A DNA stretch of 14,886 nucleotides from contig CAYXHF010000048.1 in assembly GCA_964464815.1 (NCBI GenBank), positions 1 to 14,886 on the forward strand, in the 5' to 3' direction. The translations under genes and the position numbers were made by a program. The notes under the pieces were generated by a model, which worked only from the letters and a program-made list of their open reading frames with translations, ran no database searches and was not told the DNA's origin. Below, piece after piece: positions 1 to 7,691 of this stretch. Position 1 is the stretch's first letter. Every line of letters starts with the position of its first letter. The DNA is from UBA11524 sp964464815. Lineage in GTDB: Bacteria; Bacillota; Clostridia; Christensenellales; Aristaeellaceae.

Positions 1-106
1 TTCGGAATTACTGTCTTTGTTTGCGTTGTTTATTCTGTATCGTTTTCAAGGTTCGGTGCTTGCCGTTGTCTGCGTCGCTTGTGCGTCGCGGTTAGCAAGC
101 TCATTC
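1..106 (-). other. Transcribed leader, probably of an rRNA operon lying left of the window
   Basis: Read on the minus strand, the sequence downstream of the strong promoter at 107-135 carries no convincing ORF. It contains GAACCTTGAAAACGATA near positions 40-56, which resembles the boxA-like 'CTTTGAAAACT' segment found in clostridial and bacillar rRNA leaders and spacers. The A-rich run that follows, up to the window edge, also fits a 16S leader. The mature rRNA itself is not in the window, so the assignment rests on promoter strength plus leader resemblance. A tRNA cluster or another highly expressed stable RNA is the alternative. Confidence 0.5.
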
Positions 107-176
107 ATAATATCATGGATTCCCGGATTCGTCAAGCGGTTTTTGAAAAGTTTTTGCGGTTTTTTGCGATCTTTTT
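107..176 (-). promoter_or_regulatory. Very strong sigma-A promoter with phased A-tract UP-like element
   Basis: On the minus strand the -35 is TTGACG (130-135) and the -10 is TATTAT (107-112), with exactly 17 bp between them and a TGA immediately before the -10 (extended -10 element). Upstream, four A-tracts (plus-strand T runs at 140-144, 151-155, 160-165 and 172-176) recur about every 10-11 bp. This is the pattern of intrinsically curved UP elements that stimulate rRNA promoters. The promoter reads leftward out of the window. Confidence 0.8.
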
Positions 177-206
177 GGATTTCCGAACCTTTTCTTTCGC
201 AAATGC

Positions 207-252
207 AAAAACACTCCGGAACAAACCTCAATACGGCTTGTTCCGGAGTGTT
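207..252 (-). terminator. Rho-independent terminator of the mnmA operon
   Basis: Perfect 15-bp inverted repeat, AACACTCCGGAACAA at 210-224 and its complement at 238-252, with a 13-nt loop. On the minus strand it lies 13 nt after the mnmA stop and is followed by a run of five T (plus-strand A at 207-211, partly inside the stem). It insulates the operon from the strong leftward promoter located about 75 bp further on. Confidence 0.9.
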
Positions 253-265
253 AATCATTCGCCTG

Positions 266-1348
266 TTATGTACCCGCATCAAGGATGCTTTCCACAATCG
301 CGCCACCCAGGCACTTCTCCCCATCATAGAAAACAGCGCTCTGCCCCGGCGTCACCGCACGCTGGGGCGTCAAGGAACGAATCAGCAGGCGGTCGCCATC
401 GCGGCTCACCTCGACCTCCTGGTCGCTCTGACGGTAGCGGAATTTGCAGGTACACGTCAATTTCTCCGCCTGCGCCAGCGGATTTTCGCCAATCCAGGTG
501 GCCTCCGCGCCCACACACAGCGTCGAATAGAGCATCGGATGGTCTTCGCCCTGCGCCACGAGCAGACGGTTCTTCTCCAAATCCTTTCCAATAACAAACC
601 AGCTCCGTCCGTCACCGCAGCCGCCGATGCCCAGACCGCGCCGCTGGCCAAGGGTATAATACATCAGACCGTCATGCTGACCGACCACCTTGCCATCGGG
701 CGCAACCATATCACCCGGCTGTGCGGGCAAATAGGTAGAAAGGAACTGGCGGAAATTACGCTCGCCAATAAAGCACACGCCCGTCGAATCCTTCTTTTTG
801 CTGACCGGCAGGCCATTTTCCTCTGCAATGCGGCGTACTTCGGGCTTTGTCATGCCGCCAACAGGGAAAATCGCCTTGCGCAGCTGCTCCTGATGCAGCA
901 TATATAGGAAATAACTCTGATCCTTGTTGCCATCAAGGCCGCGAAGCAGGTCGCCCGCCTCATTCGTGCGCACAAAATGACCCGTCGCCATTTTGGACGC
1001 GCCCAGCTGCATGGCGAAATCGAGAAACGCCTTGAACTTGATTTCGCGGTTGCAAAGTACATCCGGATTCGGTGTGCGTCCAGCGCGATATTCCTTCAGG
1101 AAGTAGCTGAACACACGATCCCAGTATTCGCGCGAAAAATTGACCGCGTAGTACGGAATTCCAATCGTTTCACAGACCTCACGCACATCCTGCCAATCAT
1201 TTTCGGCCGTGCAGACGCCTGAATCATCCGTTTCTTCCCAGTTTTTCATGAACACGCCGACCACGTCATAGCCCTGCTGTTTGAGCAGCAACGCCGCCAC
1301 GGACGAATCCACGCCGCCCGACATGCCCACTACGATTCTTTCGCTCAC
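266..1348 (-). CDS. mnmA: tRNA-specific 2-thiouridylase MnmA
   Basis: 360 residues, the normal length for MnmA. The enzyme uses ATP to adenylate U34 of the Lys, Glu and Gln tRNAs and installs sulfur at C2, in the cytoplasm. Visible hallmarks are the PP-loop SGGVDSS at residues 10-16, the catalytic cysteine C99 in TPNPDVLCNREIKF, and the second catalytic cysteine C192 in DSTGVCFIGERNF. GHF (123-125) and DQSYFL (143-148) are also typical of the family. The start is a GTG that overlaps the stop of the upstream HAD-thymidylate kinase gene by 4 bp (GTGA), with GGAGG 7 nt upstream at 1356-1360, so translation is probably coupled. It is the last gene of a three-gene operon and is followed by a strong terminator. 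The sulfur donor proteins (IscS-like) are not in the window. Confidence 0.97.
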   Translation of the reverse strand: MSERIVVGMSGGVDSSVAALLLKQQGYDVVGVFMKNWEETDDSGVCTAENDWQDVREVCETIGIPYYAVNFSREYWDRVFSYFLKEYRAGRTPNPDVLCNREIKFKAFLDFAMQLGASKMATGHFVRTNEAGDLLRGLDGNKDQSYFLYMLHQEQLRKAIFPVGGMTKPEVRRIAEENGLPVSKKKDSTGVCFIGERNFRQFLSTYLPAQPGDMVAPDGKVVGQHDGLMYYTLGQRRGLGIGGCGDGRSWFVIGKDLEKNRLLVAQGEDHPMLYSTLCVGAEATWIGENPLAQAEKLTCTCKFRYRQSDQEVEVSRDGDRLLIRSLTPQRAVTPGQSAVFYDGEKCLGGAIVESILDAGT

Positions 1349-2619
1349 GCTTCTGCCTCCATAAGCCGCTGGATGACCTTCTGCGCCACCTCACGGCTGA
1401 TTTCCTCTGCTGATTTCGTTGCGTCCACCACCAGGAAACGCGCCGGTTCGCGCCGTATCAGTTCGTGGTAGGTATCCTCCGTCCGCTGATGGAAGGCGTC
1501 CTCCGCCTGTTCCATGCGGTCGAGCTTGCTGCTGGCCGCGCGACGGCGCATCGCCTCCTGACGGCTGATTTCCAGATAGATGGTCATTTCGGGCATCGTA
1601 CCTGCAACGGCCTGACGGTTGATGTCCAGCACCGTATCCACGCCCAGCTGGCGTCCACCGCCCTGATAGGCCACGGAGGAATCCAGAAAGCGATCGCACA
1701 ACACGATTTTGCCGTCCTCCAGCGCCGGACGCACCACCTGACGCACATGCTGCGCACGCGCCGCCGCATAGAGGATGGCCTCGGTCACATCGTCCATCGC
1801 GCTGTTGGCCGGGTCGAGCAGGAGGGCGCGAATCTTCTCACTGATTTCACAGCCACCGGGTTCGCGACTGCGCAGCACCTCAAAGCCGTAGCGATCCAGC
1901 GCATCCGTCAGCGCCATCATCTGGGTCGTCTTGCCACTGCCGTCCATGCCTTCCATGGAGAGGAACGTGCCGCGCGGCATCTTTGCATCCGGGCAGAGGA
2001 ACTGGATGATATCCTCTACCGTCTGACAGTAGACATCACATCCGCTTTCCTCCAGCTCCTGACGGCTGCCGTAGCCGTAACCAGCGCCAATGGTGCGAAT
2101 GCCGACCTTCTTGCCGCCTTCCATGTCAAAGCGGCGATCGCCGACCATCCACGCAATGTCGTATGTCTCCGGGAGCGCCTGACGAATCAGCTGCTCCTTG
2201 TCCGCACCGCGACCGTCCACCGGGCCGACGATTTTGTCGATGAATTTTCCCAGCCCGAAATGGGCAATGATGCGTTCCGAGGAGCCCTGCGGCTTGCCCG
2301 TTGCAATGCCGATGTACCAACCCGCTTCGCGCAGCAGGCGAAGCAGACGGCGAATGCCCGGATAGACGCGGTTTTCAAAAAGACCTACGTCCTCATACCG
2401 TTCGCGATAGCACCGAACTGCTTCCAGCGCCTGTTCCTGACCCATGCCCATGTATTCCACAAAGGAGTAGGCCAGCGGCGGCCCGATGAATTTGCGCAGC
2501 GTATCGGCATCCGGCTCCTCAAAGCCCATCTTTTGCGCCGCATAGCGCACGCAGTTCCAAATTCCTTCTTCTGACTGTGTCAGCGTTCCATCCAAATCAA
2601 AAATTACACATTTACGCAC
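1345..2619 (-). CDS. tmk: Fused HAD-family phosphatase and thymidylate kinase
   Basis: Single 424-residue ORF with two complete domains. Residues 1-210 form a HAD subfamily IA hydrolase (PGP/Gph-like): nucleophile motif FDLDGT (D8, D10), motif II IATGK (T107), motif III lysine (K141) and motif IV MVGDRRFD (158-165). Residues 214-424 form thymidylate kinase (dTMP + ATP to dTDP + ADP): P-loop GMDGSGKT (224-231), REPGG (252-256), DRF plus SSVAYQG (309-320) and an Arg-rich lid (RRRAASSKLDR, 358-368). The chosen start is GTG at 2619, because RKCVIFDLDGT follows at once and AAGGAG sits 10 nt upstream (2630-2635). The same frame stays open further upstream, but that part overlaps the decarboxylase gene and resembles nothing. 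The internal ATG at 1980, which would free Tmk, lacks a Shine-Dalgarno sequence. The gene overlaps the upstream decarboxylase gene by 16 bp and mnmA by 4 bp. The substrate of the HAD domain is unknown. Confidence 0.9.
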   Translation of the reverse strand: MRKCVIFDLDGTLTQSEEGIWNCVRYAAQKMGFEEPDADTLRKFIGPPLAYSFVEYMGMGQEQALEAVRCYRERYEDVGLFENRVYPGIRRLLRLLREAGWYIGIATGKPQGSSERIIAHFGLGKFIDKIVGPVDGRGADKEQLIRQALPETYDIAWMVGDRRFDMEGGKKVGIRTIGAGYGYGSRQELEESGCDVYCQTVEDIIQFLCPDAKMPRGTFLSMEGMDGSGKTTQMMALTDALDRYGFEVLRSREPGGCEISEKIRALLLDPANSAMDDVTEAILYAAARAQHVRQVVRPALEDGKIVLCDRFLDSSVAYQGGGRQLGVDTVLDINRQAVAGTMPEMTIYLEISRQEAMRRRAASSKLDRMEQAEDAFHQRTEDTYHELIRREPARFLVVDATKSAEEISREVAQKVIQRLMEAEA

Positions 2620-3989
2620 CGCAGGCAATCTCCTTCCACGCCGAATCGCTCCTGCGCTCCGGCGGCTTGCAATCGTTTGATTATATCTGCTGTGATTTTT
2701 TCTCCGGGACACACCAGCGGAATGCCCGGTGGATAAATGCCCGCCGCCACGGCAGACACGCATCCTTCCGCACTTGCCAGCGGCACAAGCTTTTCCTCGG
2801 CCATGGCCGCCTGACGTGGCGTCATGACGCTTTGTGGAATCGGCAATAGTGCATCGGTCGCAGGGAAATTTCGGCTTTCCACTGGTAGCCCTTGCAGTAG
2901 CTCCGGCAGCATCAGGATTTCTTCCACCCTGCTCAGGGGCGAAAAGAGCATCACCACGCGCTGTTCATCCGCCATTTCCACGTCGTAGCCCTTCGTCCGC
3001 AGCAGCTGCTGTAACACATGGCCACCCTGTGGTGCCCAGAGGACAAGCCGCATCGGGTCAAAGACCACCGGTAACGTCTGCCACATTGCATGTGCATCCC
3101 GGTAGGGCGTTTCGCGCAGGGCCACGCGCACCTGCTCCACCGCCGAGACGATGGTTGCCAGCCGTGCCTGGCCGCATTCCTGCATCCATGCCCGACTGTC
3201 GTCAATGGACATCATCAGCAAAAAGGATGGCGAGGAGGTTTGCTCCCGGCGCAATAGCATCCACGCACGATTTTCATCCTGCGCATGATGCAAATGCAGT
3301 ACCGCACTGCCCGTCAGGCCAGGGAGCGTCTTGTGAACCGACTGCACCCACGCATCCGCGCCGAGCGCACCCGCAGACGTCATTTCCTTCTGCCATGGGA
3401 AGAGCGCTCCGTGCGCCTCATCGACCACGATTTTCGTTCCCTGCGCATGTGCCTTTTCTGCCACGCACCGGAAATCCGCATCGCGCATCGCACCGCCGTA
3501 GTAATCCGGCCGCACCAGCAGCATTGCCTTCGCCTCCGGATGTGCCGCCAGCGTAGAAAGCGCCTGTTCCATCCGGACATAGCAATAGCCGTCCTCCGTG
3601 CAGGCCACTGGCAGCCATACCACGCGCATGCCGCCAAGCACGCAGGCATTGACGGCCGACAAATGCGCATTGCGCGGCAAAATGACCGTATCGCCTTCCT
3701 TCGCCCACAGCTGGAGCATCACATGAATGCCGACCGTCGAGCCATTATGCAGCAGTAGCGTTTTCGCCGCACCTGCCGCCGCGGCATAAGCATCCATGGC
3801 CATTTTCAATGCACCCTGCGCCTCGTAGAGGTCATCCGTCTCCGGAATTTCCGTCGTGTCCAGCGCGTACAGGTTGCTTGCGCCATACGGCGATATGCCC
3901 TTGTGGCCGGGCATGTGGCCGCTGTATCGCTTCGACGCGTCATGCAGCATGGCCCATACCGGGCGGTGCCGCCGCTTTTGCTCCTCCAT
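2604..3989 (-). CDS. Orn/Lys/Arg decarboxylase family PLP enzyme (SpeA/YaaO-like)
   Basis: 461 residues. Fold-type-I PLP enzyme of the basic amino acid decarboxylase family; Gram-positive members of this short type are arginine or lysine decarboxylases. Visible motifs: GHMPGHK (24-30), the LHNGSTVG cofactor region (80-87), VVDEAHGALFP (188-198) with the cofactor-contacting Asp and His, the Schiff-base lysine K220 in SVHKTLPGLTGSA, and a small C-terminal domain containing YPPGIPLVCPGE. Start ATG 3989 has AAAGG 9-10 nt upstream. The alternative TTG at 4019 is excluded because it lies at or upstream of the predicted transcription start (about 4015), while ATG 3998 is possible. It is the first gene of the operon with HAD-Tmk and mnmA, comparable to the yaaO-tmk order of Bacillus. 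Arg versus Lys versus Orn specificity cannot be read from the sequence. Confidence 0.9.
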   Translation of the reverse strand: MEEQKRRHRPVWAMLHDASKRYSGHMPGHKGISPYGASNLYALDTTEIPETDDLYEAQGALKMAMDAYAAAAGAAKTLLLHNGSTVGIHVMLQLWAKEGDTVILPRNAHLSAVNACVLGGMRVVWLPVACTEDGYCYVRMEQALSTLAAHPEAKAMLLVRPDYYGGAMRDADFRCVAEKAHAQGTKIVVDEAHGALFPWQKEMTSAGALGADAWVQSVHKTLPGLTGSAVLHLHHAQDENRAWMLLRREQTSSPSFLLMMSIDDSRAWMQECGQARLATIVSAVEQVRVALRETPYRDAHAMWQTLPVVFDPMRLVLWAPQGGHVLQQLLRTKGYDVEMADEQRVVMLFSPLSRVEEILMLPELLQGLPVESRNFPATDALLPIPQSVMTPRQAAMAEEKLVPLASAEGCVSAVAAGIYPPGIPLVCPGEKITADIIKRLQAAGAQERFGVEGDCLRCVNV

Positions 3990-4021
3990 GGCCGTCATCC
4001 TTTCGTTTTTCTCATTCAATT

Positions 4022-4050
4022 AGTATAGCAGAAAAAGCCCCTTCTGACAA
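4022..4050 (-). promoter_or_regulatory. Promoter of the decarboxylase-tmk-mnmA operon
   Basis: Minus strand: -35 TTGTCA (4045-4050), 17-bp spacer, -10 TATACT (4022-4027) preceded by TGC (extended -10). The predicted transcription start near 4015 leaves a roughly 26-nt leader before ATG 3989 and argues against the more upstream TTG start. Confidence 0.8.
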
Positions 4051-4051
4051 T

Positions 4052-4081
4052 GGGCAAGGCGGTCGTGTTCGCCTATTGCCC
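4052..4081. promoter_or_regulatory. Imperfect dyad next to the decarboxylase promoter, possible operator
   Basis: GGGCAAGGCG (4052-4061) and CGCC-TA-TTGCCC (4070-4081) form two paired segments of 4 and 6 bp with an 8-nt loop and a 2-nt bulge. It sits directly upstream of the minus-strand -35 and between two divergent promoters, so neither predicted transcript would include it. This makes a protein-binding site more plausible than an RNA hairpin. No regulator is identified. Confidence 0.3.
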
Positions 4082-4141
4082 CTACATAGCATGCGTTTTC
4101 TATGCCGTATCAAGCCCTGCAATTTTATTTCTCTGTTCCCC

Positions 4142-4169
4142 TTGCAAAAACGACATTTCGTGGTATAAT
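4142..4169 (+). promoter_or_regulatory. Promoter of the NrdD-like small gene
   Basis: -35 TTGCAA (4142-4147), 16-bp spacer, consensus -10 TATAAT (4164-4169) preceded by TGG (extended -10). Predicted start near 4176, giving a leader of about 120 nt that contains two NrdR-box-like sites. Confidence 0.8.
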
Positions 4170-4180
4170 AGCAGACGTTG

Positions 4181-4196
4181 AAACAATATCTTGTGA
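4181..4196 (+). promoter_or_regulatory. NrdR box-like site 1
   Basis: The 16-mer AAACAATATCTTGTGA agrees with the NrdR consensus as I remember it (acaCwAtATaTwGtgt) at 13 of 16 positions, including all the strongly conserved ones. It lies just downstream of the predicted transcription start, where binding of the repressor NrdR would block transcription. Confidence 0.6.
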
Positions 4197-4222
4197 TTTC
4201 TTGGTGTATTTGCGCCATGTAA

Positions 4223-4238
4223 CCACAAGATTTAGATA
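4223..4238 (+). promoter_or_regulatory. NrdR box-like site 2
   Basis: CCACAAGATTTAGATA keeps the conserved C, A, A, T, T and G positions of the NrdR consensus (10 of 16 overall). Its start is exactly 42 bp (four helical turns) from the start of site 1, the face-of-helix spacing expected for tandem NrdR boxes. The left half of this box and the right half of site 1 form a perfect 8-bp inverted repeat (ATCTTGTG 4188-4195, CACAAGAT 4224-4231). Confidence 0.5.
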
Positions 4239-4294
4239 TTTTCGTCACCAATTCTCCTCGAATTTCCATTACATATTATAGGAGGTACCCGACA

Positions 4295-4573
4295 ATGTGC
4301 TGTGTAGTCAATGTCAAGAACGGAACGATGTCTCAGGCCGAAATGGATGCGTATGTGGAGCATGTGCGCCTCAAGTACAACCGTGAACCGCTGCACATGG
4401 ATATTACGCTGGATGGCGACGAGGTGGAGCTGTCCTACGATTTCGGCACGGTGCCCTTCCAGCGCATCCGCCGCATCACCGGCTATCTGGTGGGCACGCT
4501 GGATCGCTTCAACAACGCCAAGCGCGCCGAAGAGCACGACCGCGTGAAGCACGGCCTGTCCTCCGCTGTGTAA
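4295..4573 (+). CDS. Small stand-alone NrdD C-terminal (glycyl-radical segment) homologue
   Basis: 92 residues. The C-terminal third, RRITGYLVGTLDRFNN (59-74) followed by AKRAEEHDRVKH (75-86), resembles the end of class III anaerobic ribonucleotide reductase NrdD, where R-V-C-G-Y-L carries the radical glycine and is followed by a ...FN.GK.EE...RVKH tail. The lysine-to-RVKH distance is the same, and the Gly-to-lysine distance differs by one residue. The candidate radical glycine is G63. The N-terminal 55 residues (MCCVVNVKNGTMSQAEMDAYVEH, then a predicted beta hairpin) are not the NrdD active-site barrel, and the CxxC...CxxC zinc pair of NrdD is absent; only C2-C3 remain. ATG 4295 has a strong AGGAGG at 4280-4285, 9 nt upstream. 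It is monocistronic, with its own promoter and two NrdR-like boxes, and ends at a bidirectional terminator. The family is seen in other clostridia and, as I recall, is usually labelled anaerobic ribonucleoside-triphosphate reductase. It cannot be a reductase alone; a radical spare part or a regulator is inferred. Confidence 0.75.
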   Translation: MCCVVNVKNGTMSQAEMDAYVEHVRLKYNREPLHMDITLDGDEVELSYDFGTVPFQRIRRITGYLVGTLDRFNNAKRAEEHDRVKHGLSSAV

Positions 4574-4591
4574 TCCTTATTCATACCAAAA

Positions 4592-4640
4592 CAAGTGGCA
4601 CACCCTGTTTGCAGATTTTCTGCCTTCGGGGTGTGCCACT
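4592..4640. terminator. Bidirectional terminator between convergent genes
   Basis: Perfect 13-bp inverted repeat AAGTGGCACACCC (4592-4604) and its complement (4628-4640). The 23-nt loop folds into a second 5-bp hairpin (GCAGA 4610-4614, TCTGC 4618-4622). T-rich tracts follow on both strands. It serves the NrdD-like gene (plus) and the RmlD-like gene (minus). Confidence 0.9.
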
Positions 4641-4644
4641 TTTC

Positions 4645-5481
4645 TTACTGAATTTCGTCCAGACAGCGATTCAGTGCATCCTCCCAGCGCGGCATGCGCA
4701 GGAAGGTATCATTGGCGCTATTCTGCAAGCGCACATTGGACGGATGATGCACGCCCACTGCGCCGCGATAGCCACTCACCGGCTGAATCCGGCAACGACT
4801 ACCCGTCATATTCAGCACAGACGAGGCCAGCGTCGCCAGGTTACATTCTCCCTCGTTGACCAGATGATAGATACCGAACTTATCCGTCTGAATCAAATTC
4901 GCCATCGCACGCGCCAGATCCATCGTATACGTCGGGCAGGCCATCAAATCATCGGACACGGTAATCTTCTGATGGTCACGCGCCGCATCCAGAATATCAC
5001 GAATCTGTCCATCCTCACCCGAGCCGAACATACAGCCCGTGCGCACGATGAAGTAGCGCGTCATCAGCGCCCGCAGTGCCTCCTCAGCCTGCACCTTCGA
5101 CAGGCCATAGACATTCGCCGCGCAGGTTTTATCGGACACCTGATGTACGACATCCGGTTCTGCGCCGAAAACCTCCGCCGACGACACGAGCATCATCTTT
5201 GCGCTAATGGACAATGCCGCGCGCACCACATTGAGTGTACCCGTTGCATTGGTATCCATACACAAGGTCGGTTCTGTTTCCGCCTTCAACAAATTTGTAT
5301 AAGCAGCGCAATGGATAATTGCATCCGGCTTTTCCTTTTCAACATACGCTTTCACTGCCACAGCATCGAGGATATTAAAATCATTTTTATCGACACCGAC
5401 GACGCTCACGCGTTTTTCGCGCAAGGCACGCACCACATCACGACCGAGCATTCCCTGTGCGCCAGTCACCAATACCTTCAT
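4645..5481 (-). CDS. RmlD-like NAD(P)-dependent sugar-nucleotide reductase/epimerase (extended SDR)
   Basis: 278 residues. Extended short-chain dehydrogenase fold of the dTDP-4-dehydrorhamnose reductase (RmlD) type: N-terminal Rossmann motif GAQGMLG (7-13), DxxNILD (34-39, where RmlD has D-I-T-D), IIHCAAYTNLLKAE (55-68), SSAEVFG (100-106, the Ser/Thr of the catalytic triad) and YGLSK (125-129, catalytic Tyr and Lys). PTYTMDLARAM in the C-terminal part is a typical substrate-domain segment. RmlD usually reads AYTxVDxAE and STDYVFDG, so the differences make true rhamnose synthesis uncertain; no other rml genes are nearby. Start ATG 5481 is preferred over GTG 5490 because AAAGGG lies 9 nt upstream (5491-5496). 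It appears monocistronic, with its own promoter and a shared terminator. Confidence 0.85.
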   Translation of the reverse strand: MKVLVTGAQGMLGRDVVRALREKRVSVVGVDKNDFNILDAVAVKAYVEKEKPDAIIHCAAYTNLLKAETEPTLCMDTNATGTLNVVRAALSISAKMMLVSSAEVFGAEPDVVHQVSDKTCAANVYGLSKVQAEEALRALMTRYFIVRTGCMFGSGEDGQIRDILDAARDHQKITVSDDLMACPTYTMDLARAMANLIQTDKFGIYHLVNEGECNLATLASSVLNMTGSRCRIQPVSGYRGAVGVHHPSNVRLQNSANDTFLRMPRWEDALNRCLDEIQ

Positions 5482-5519
5482 GCTACACACCCTTTCAATT
5501 TGGTCTGCTTTTCAACAGA

Positions 5520-5548
5520 ATTATACCATTTTTCTAACTTTTTCGCAA
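5520..5548 (-). promoter_or_regulatory. Promoter of the RmlD-like gene
   Basis: Minus strand: -35 TTGCGA (5543-5548), 17-bp spacer, consensus -10 TATAAT (5520-5525) with TGG before it (extended -10). The leader before ATG 5481 is about 30 nt. Confidence 0.8.
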
Positions 5549-5790
5549 CACCCCAACGAAATATCAAAAAAATAAACACGCGGAAACTCCCCAAGGAAAA
5601 AAGTCAAGCCTCCTCGCGAAATGGGTTTTGAAAGGGACAAGCATGGTTTGAGAAAATTGCTTGGCTTTCTCCGTTGCAGCTTCTCTTTGTTTGCTACTTC
5701 CAAGGGGCTTTCCGATCGCCCCTTGGAACCCTTCGGAATCGCCTTTTTTGAAGGAGTCCGTATGTGTTGCAAAGGTTTTATCTCAGCAAA
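5549..5790. repeat. Non-coding intergenic stretch with hairpins, repeat-like
   Basis: The space between the RmlD-like promoter and the dnaK-side hairpin contains no gene I can support. It holds an 11-bp perfect inverted repeat (TTCCAAGGGGC 5698-5708 and GCCCCTTGGAA 5718-5728, 9-nt loop) and a 6-bp pair CAAGCA/TGCTTG around 5639-5665. The overall look (segments rich in CCAAGGGG and CCCTTCGGAA) is like dispersed intergenic repeats of clostridial genomes, but only one copy is in the window. The short ORFs crossing it on either strand are low-complexity and lack ribosome binding sites. Confidence 0.4.
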
Positions 5791-5836
5791 ATCGCGCCTA
5801 CCGGACTTTTTCTCCCCTTTGTCCGGCTGGCGCGAT
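5791..5836 (-). terminator. Probable terminator of the dnaK operon
   Basis: ATCGCGCC-TA-CCGGAC (5791-5806) pairs with GTCCGG-CT-GGCGCGAT (5821-5836): 14 base pairs with one 2x2 mismatch and a 14-nt loop. On the minus strand it lies about 45 nt past the dnaK stop and is followed by only a short TTTT, so termination strength is uncertain. On the plus strand the same stem is followed by ATATTTTT. Confidence 0.6.
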
Positions 5837-5882
5837 ATTTTTATCCACAGTATGTCAACACACTGTTCCTATTCTCTTACGC

Positions 5883-7664
<1,782 letters not shown>

Positions 7665-7691
7665 GTCATTTCACCTTTTTTGTTTTGAAAA

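Noticed and set aside
17..907. 296-codon open frame on the plus strand
   Set aside because: Lies antisense to mnmA and across the terminator and rRNA-type promoter; no recognisable domain or ribosome binding site.
1465..2574. 369-codon open frame on the plus strand
   Set aside because: Exactly antisense to the HAD-thymidylate kinase gene, whose motifs are complete; the length is a by-product of high GC content.
1345..2763. Longer 472-codon version of the HAD-Tmk gene starting at 2763
   Set aside because: The extra 48 residues are Arg-rich, match nothing and overlap the decarboxylase gene by 160 bp; the GTG at 2619 has a proper AAGGAG.
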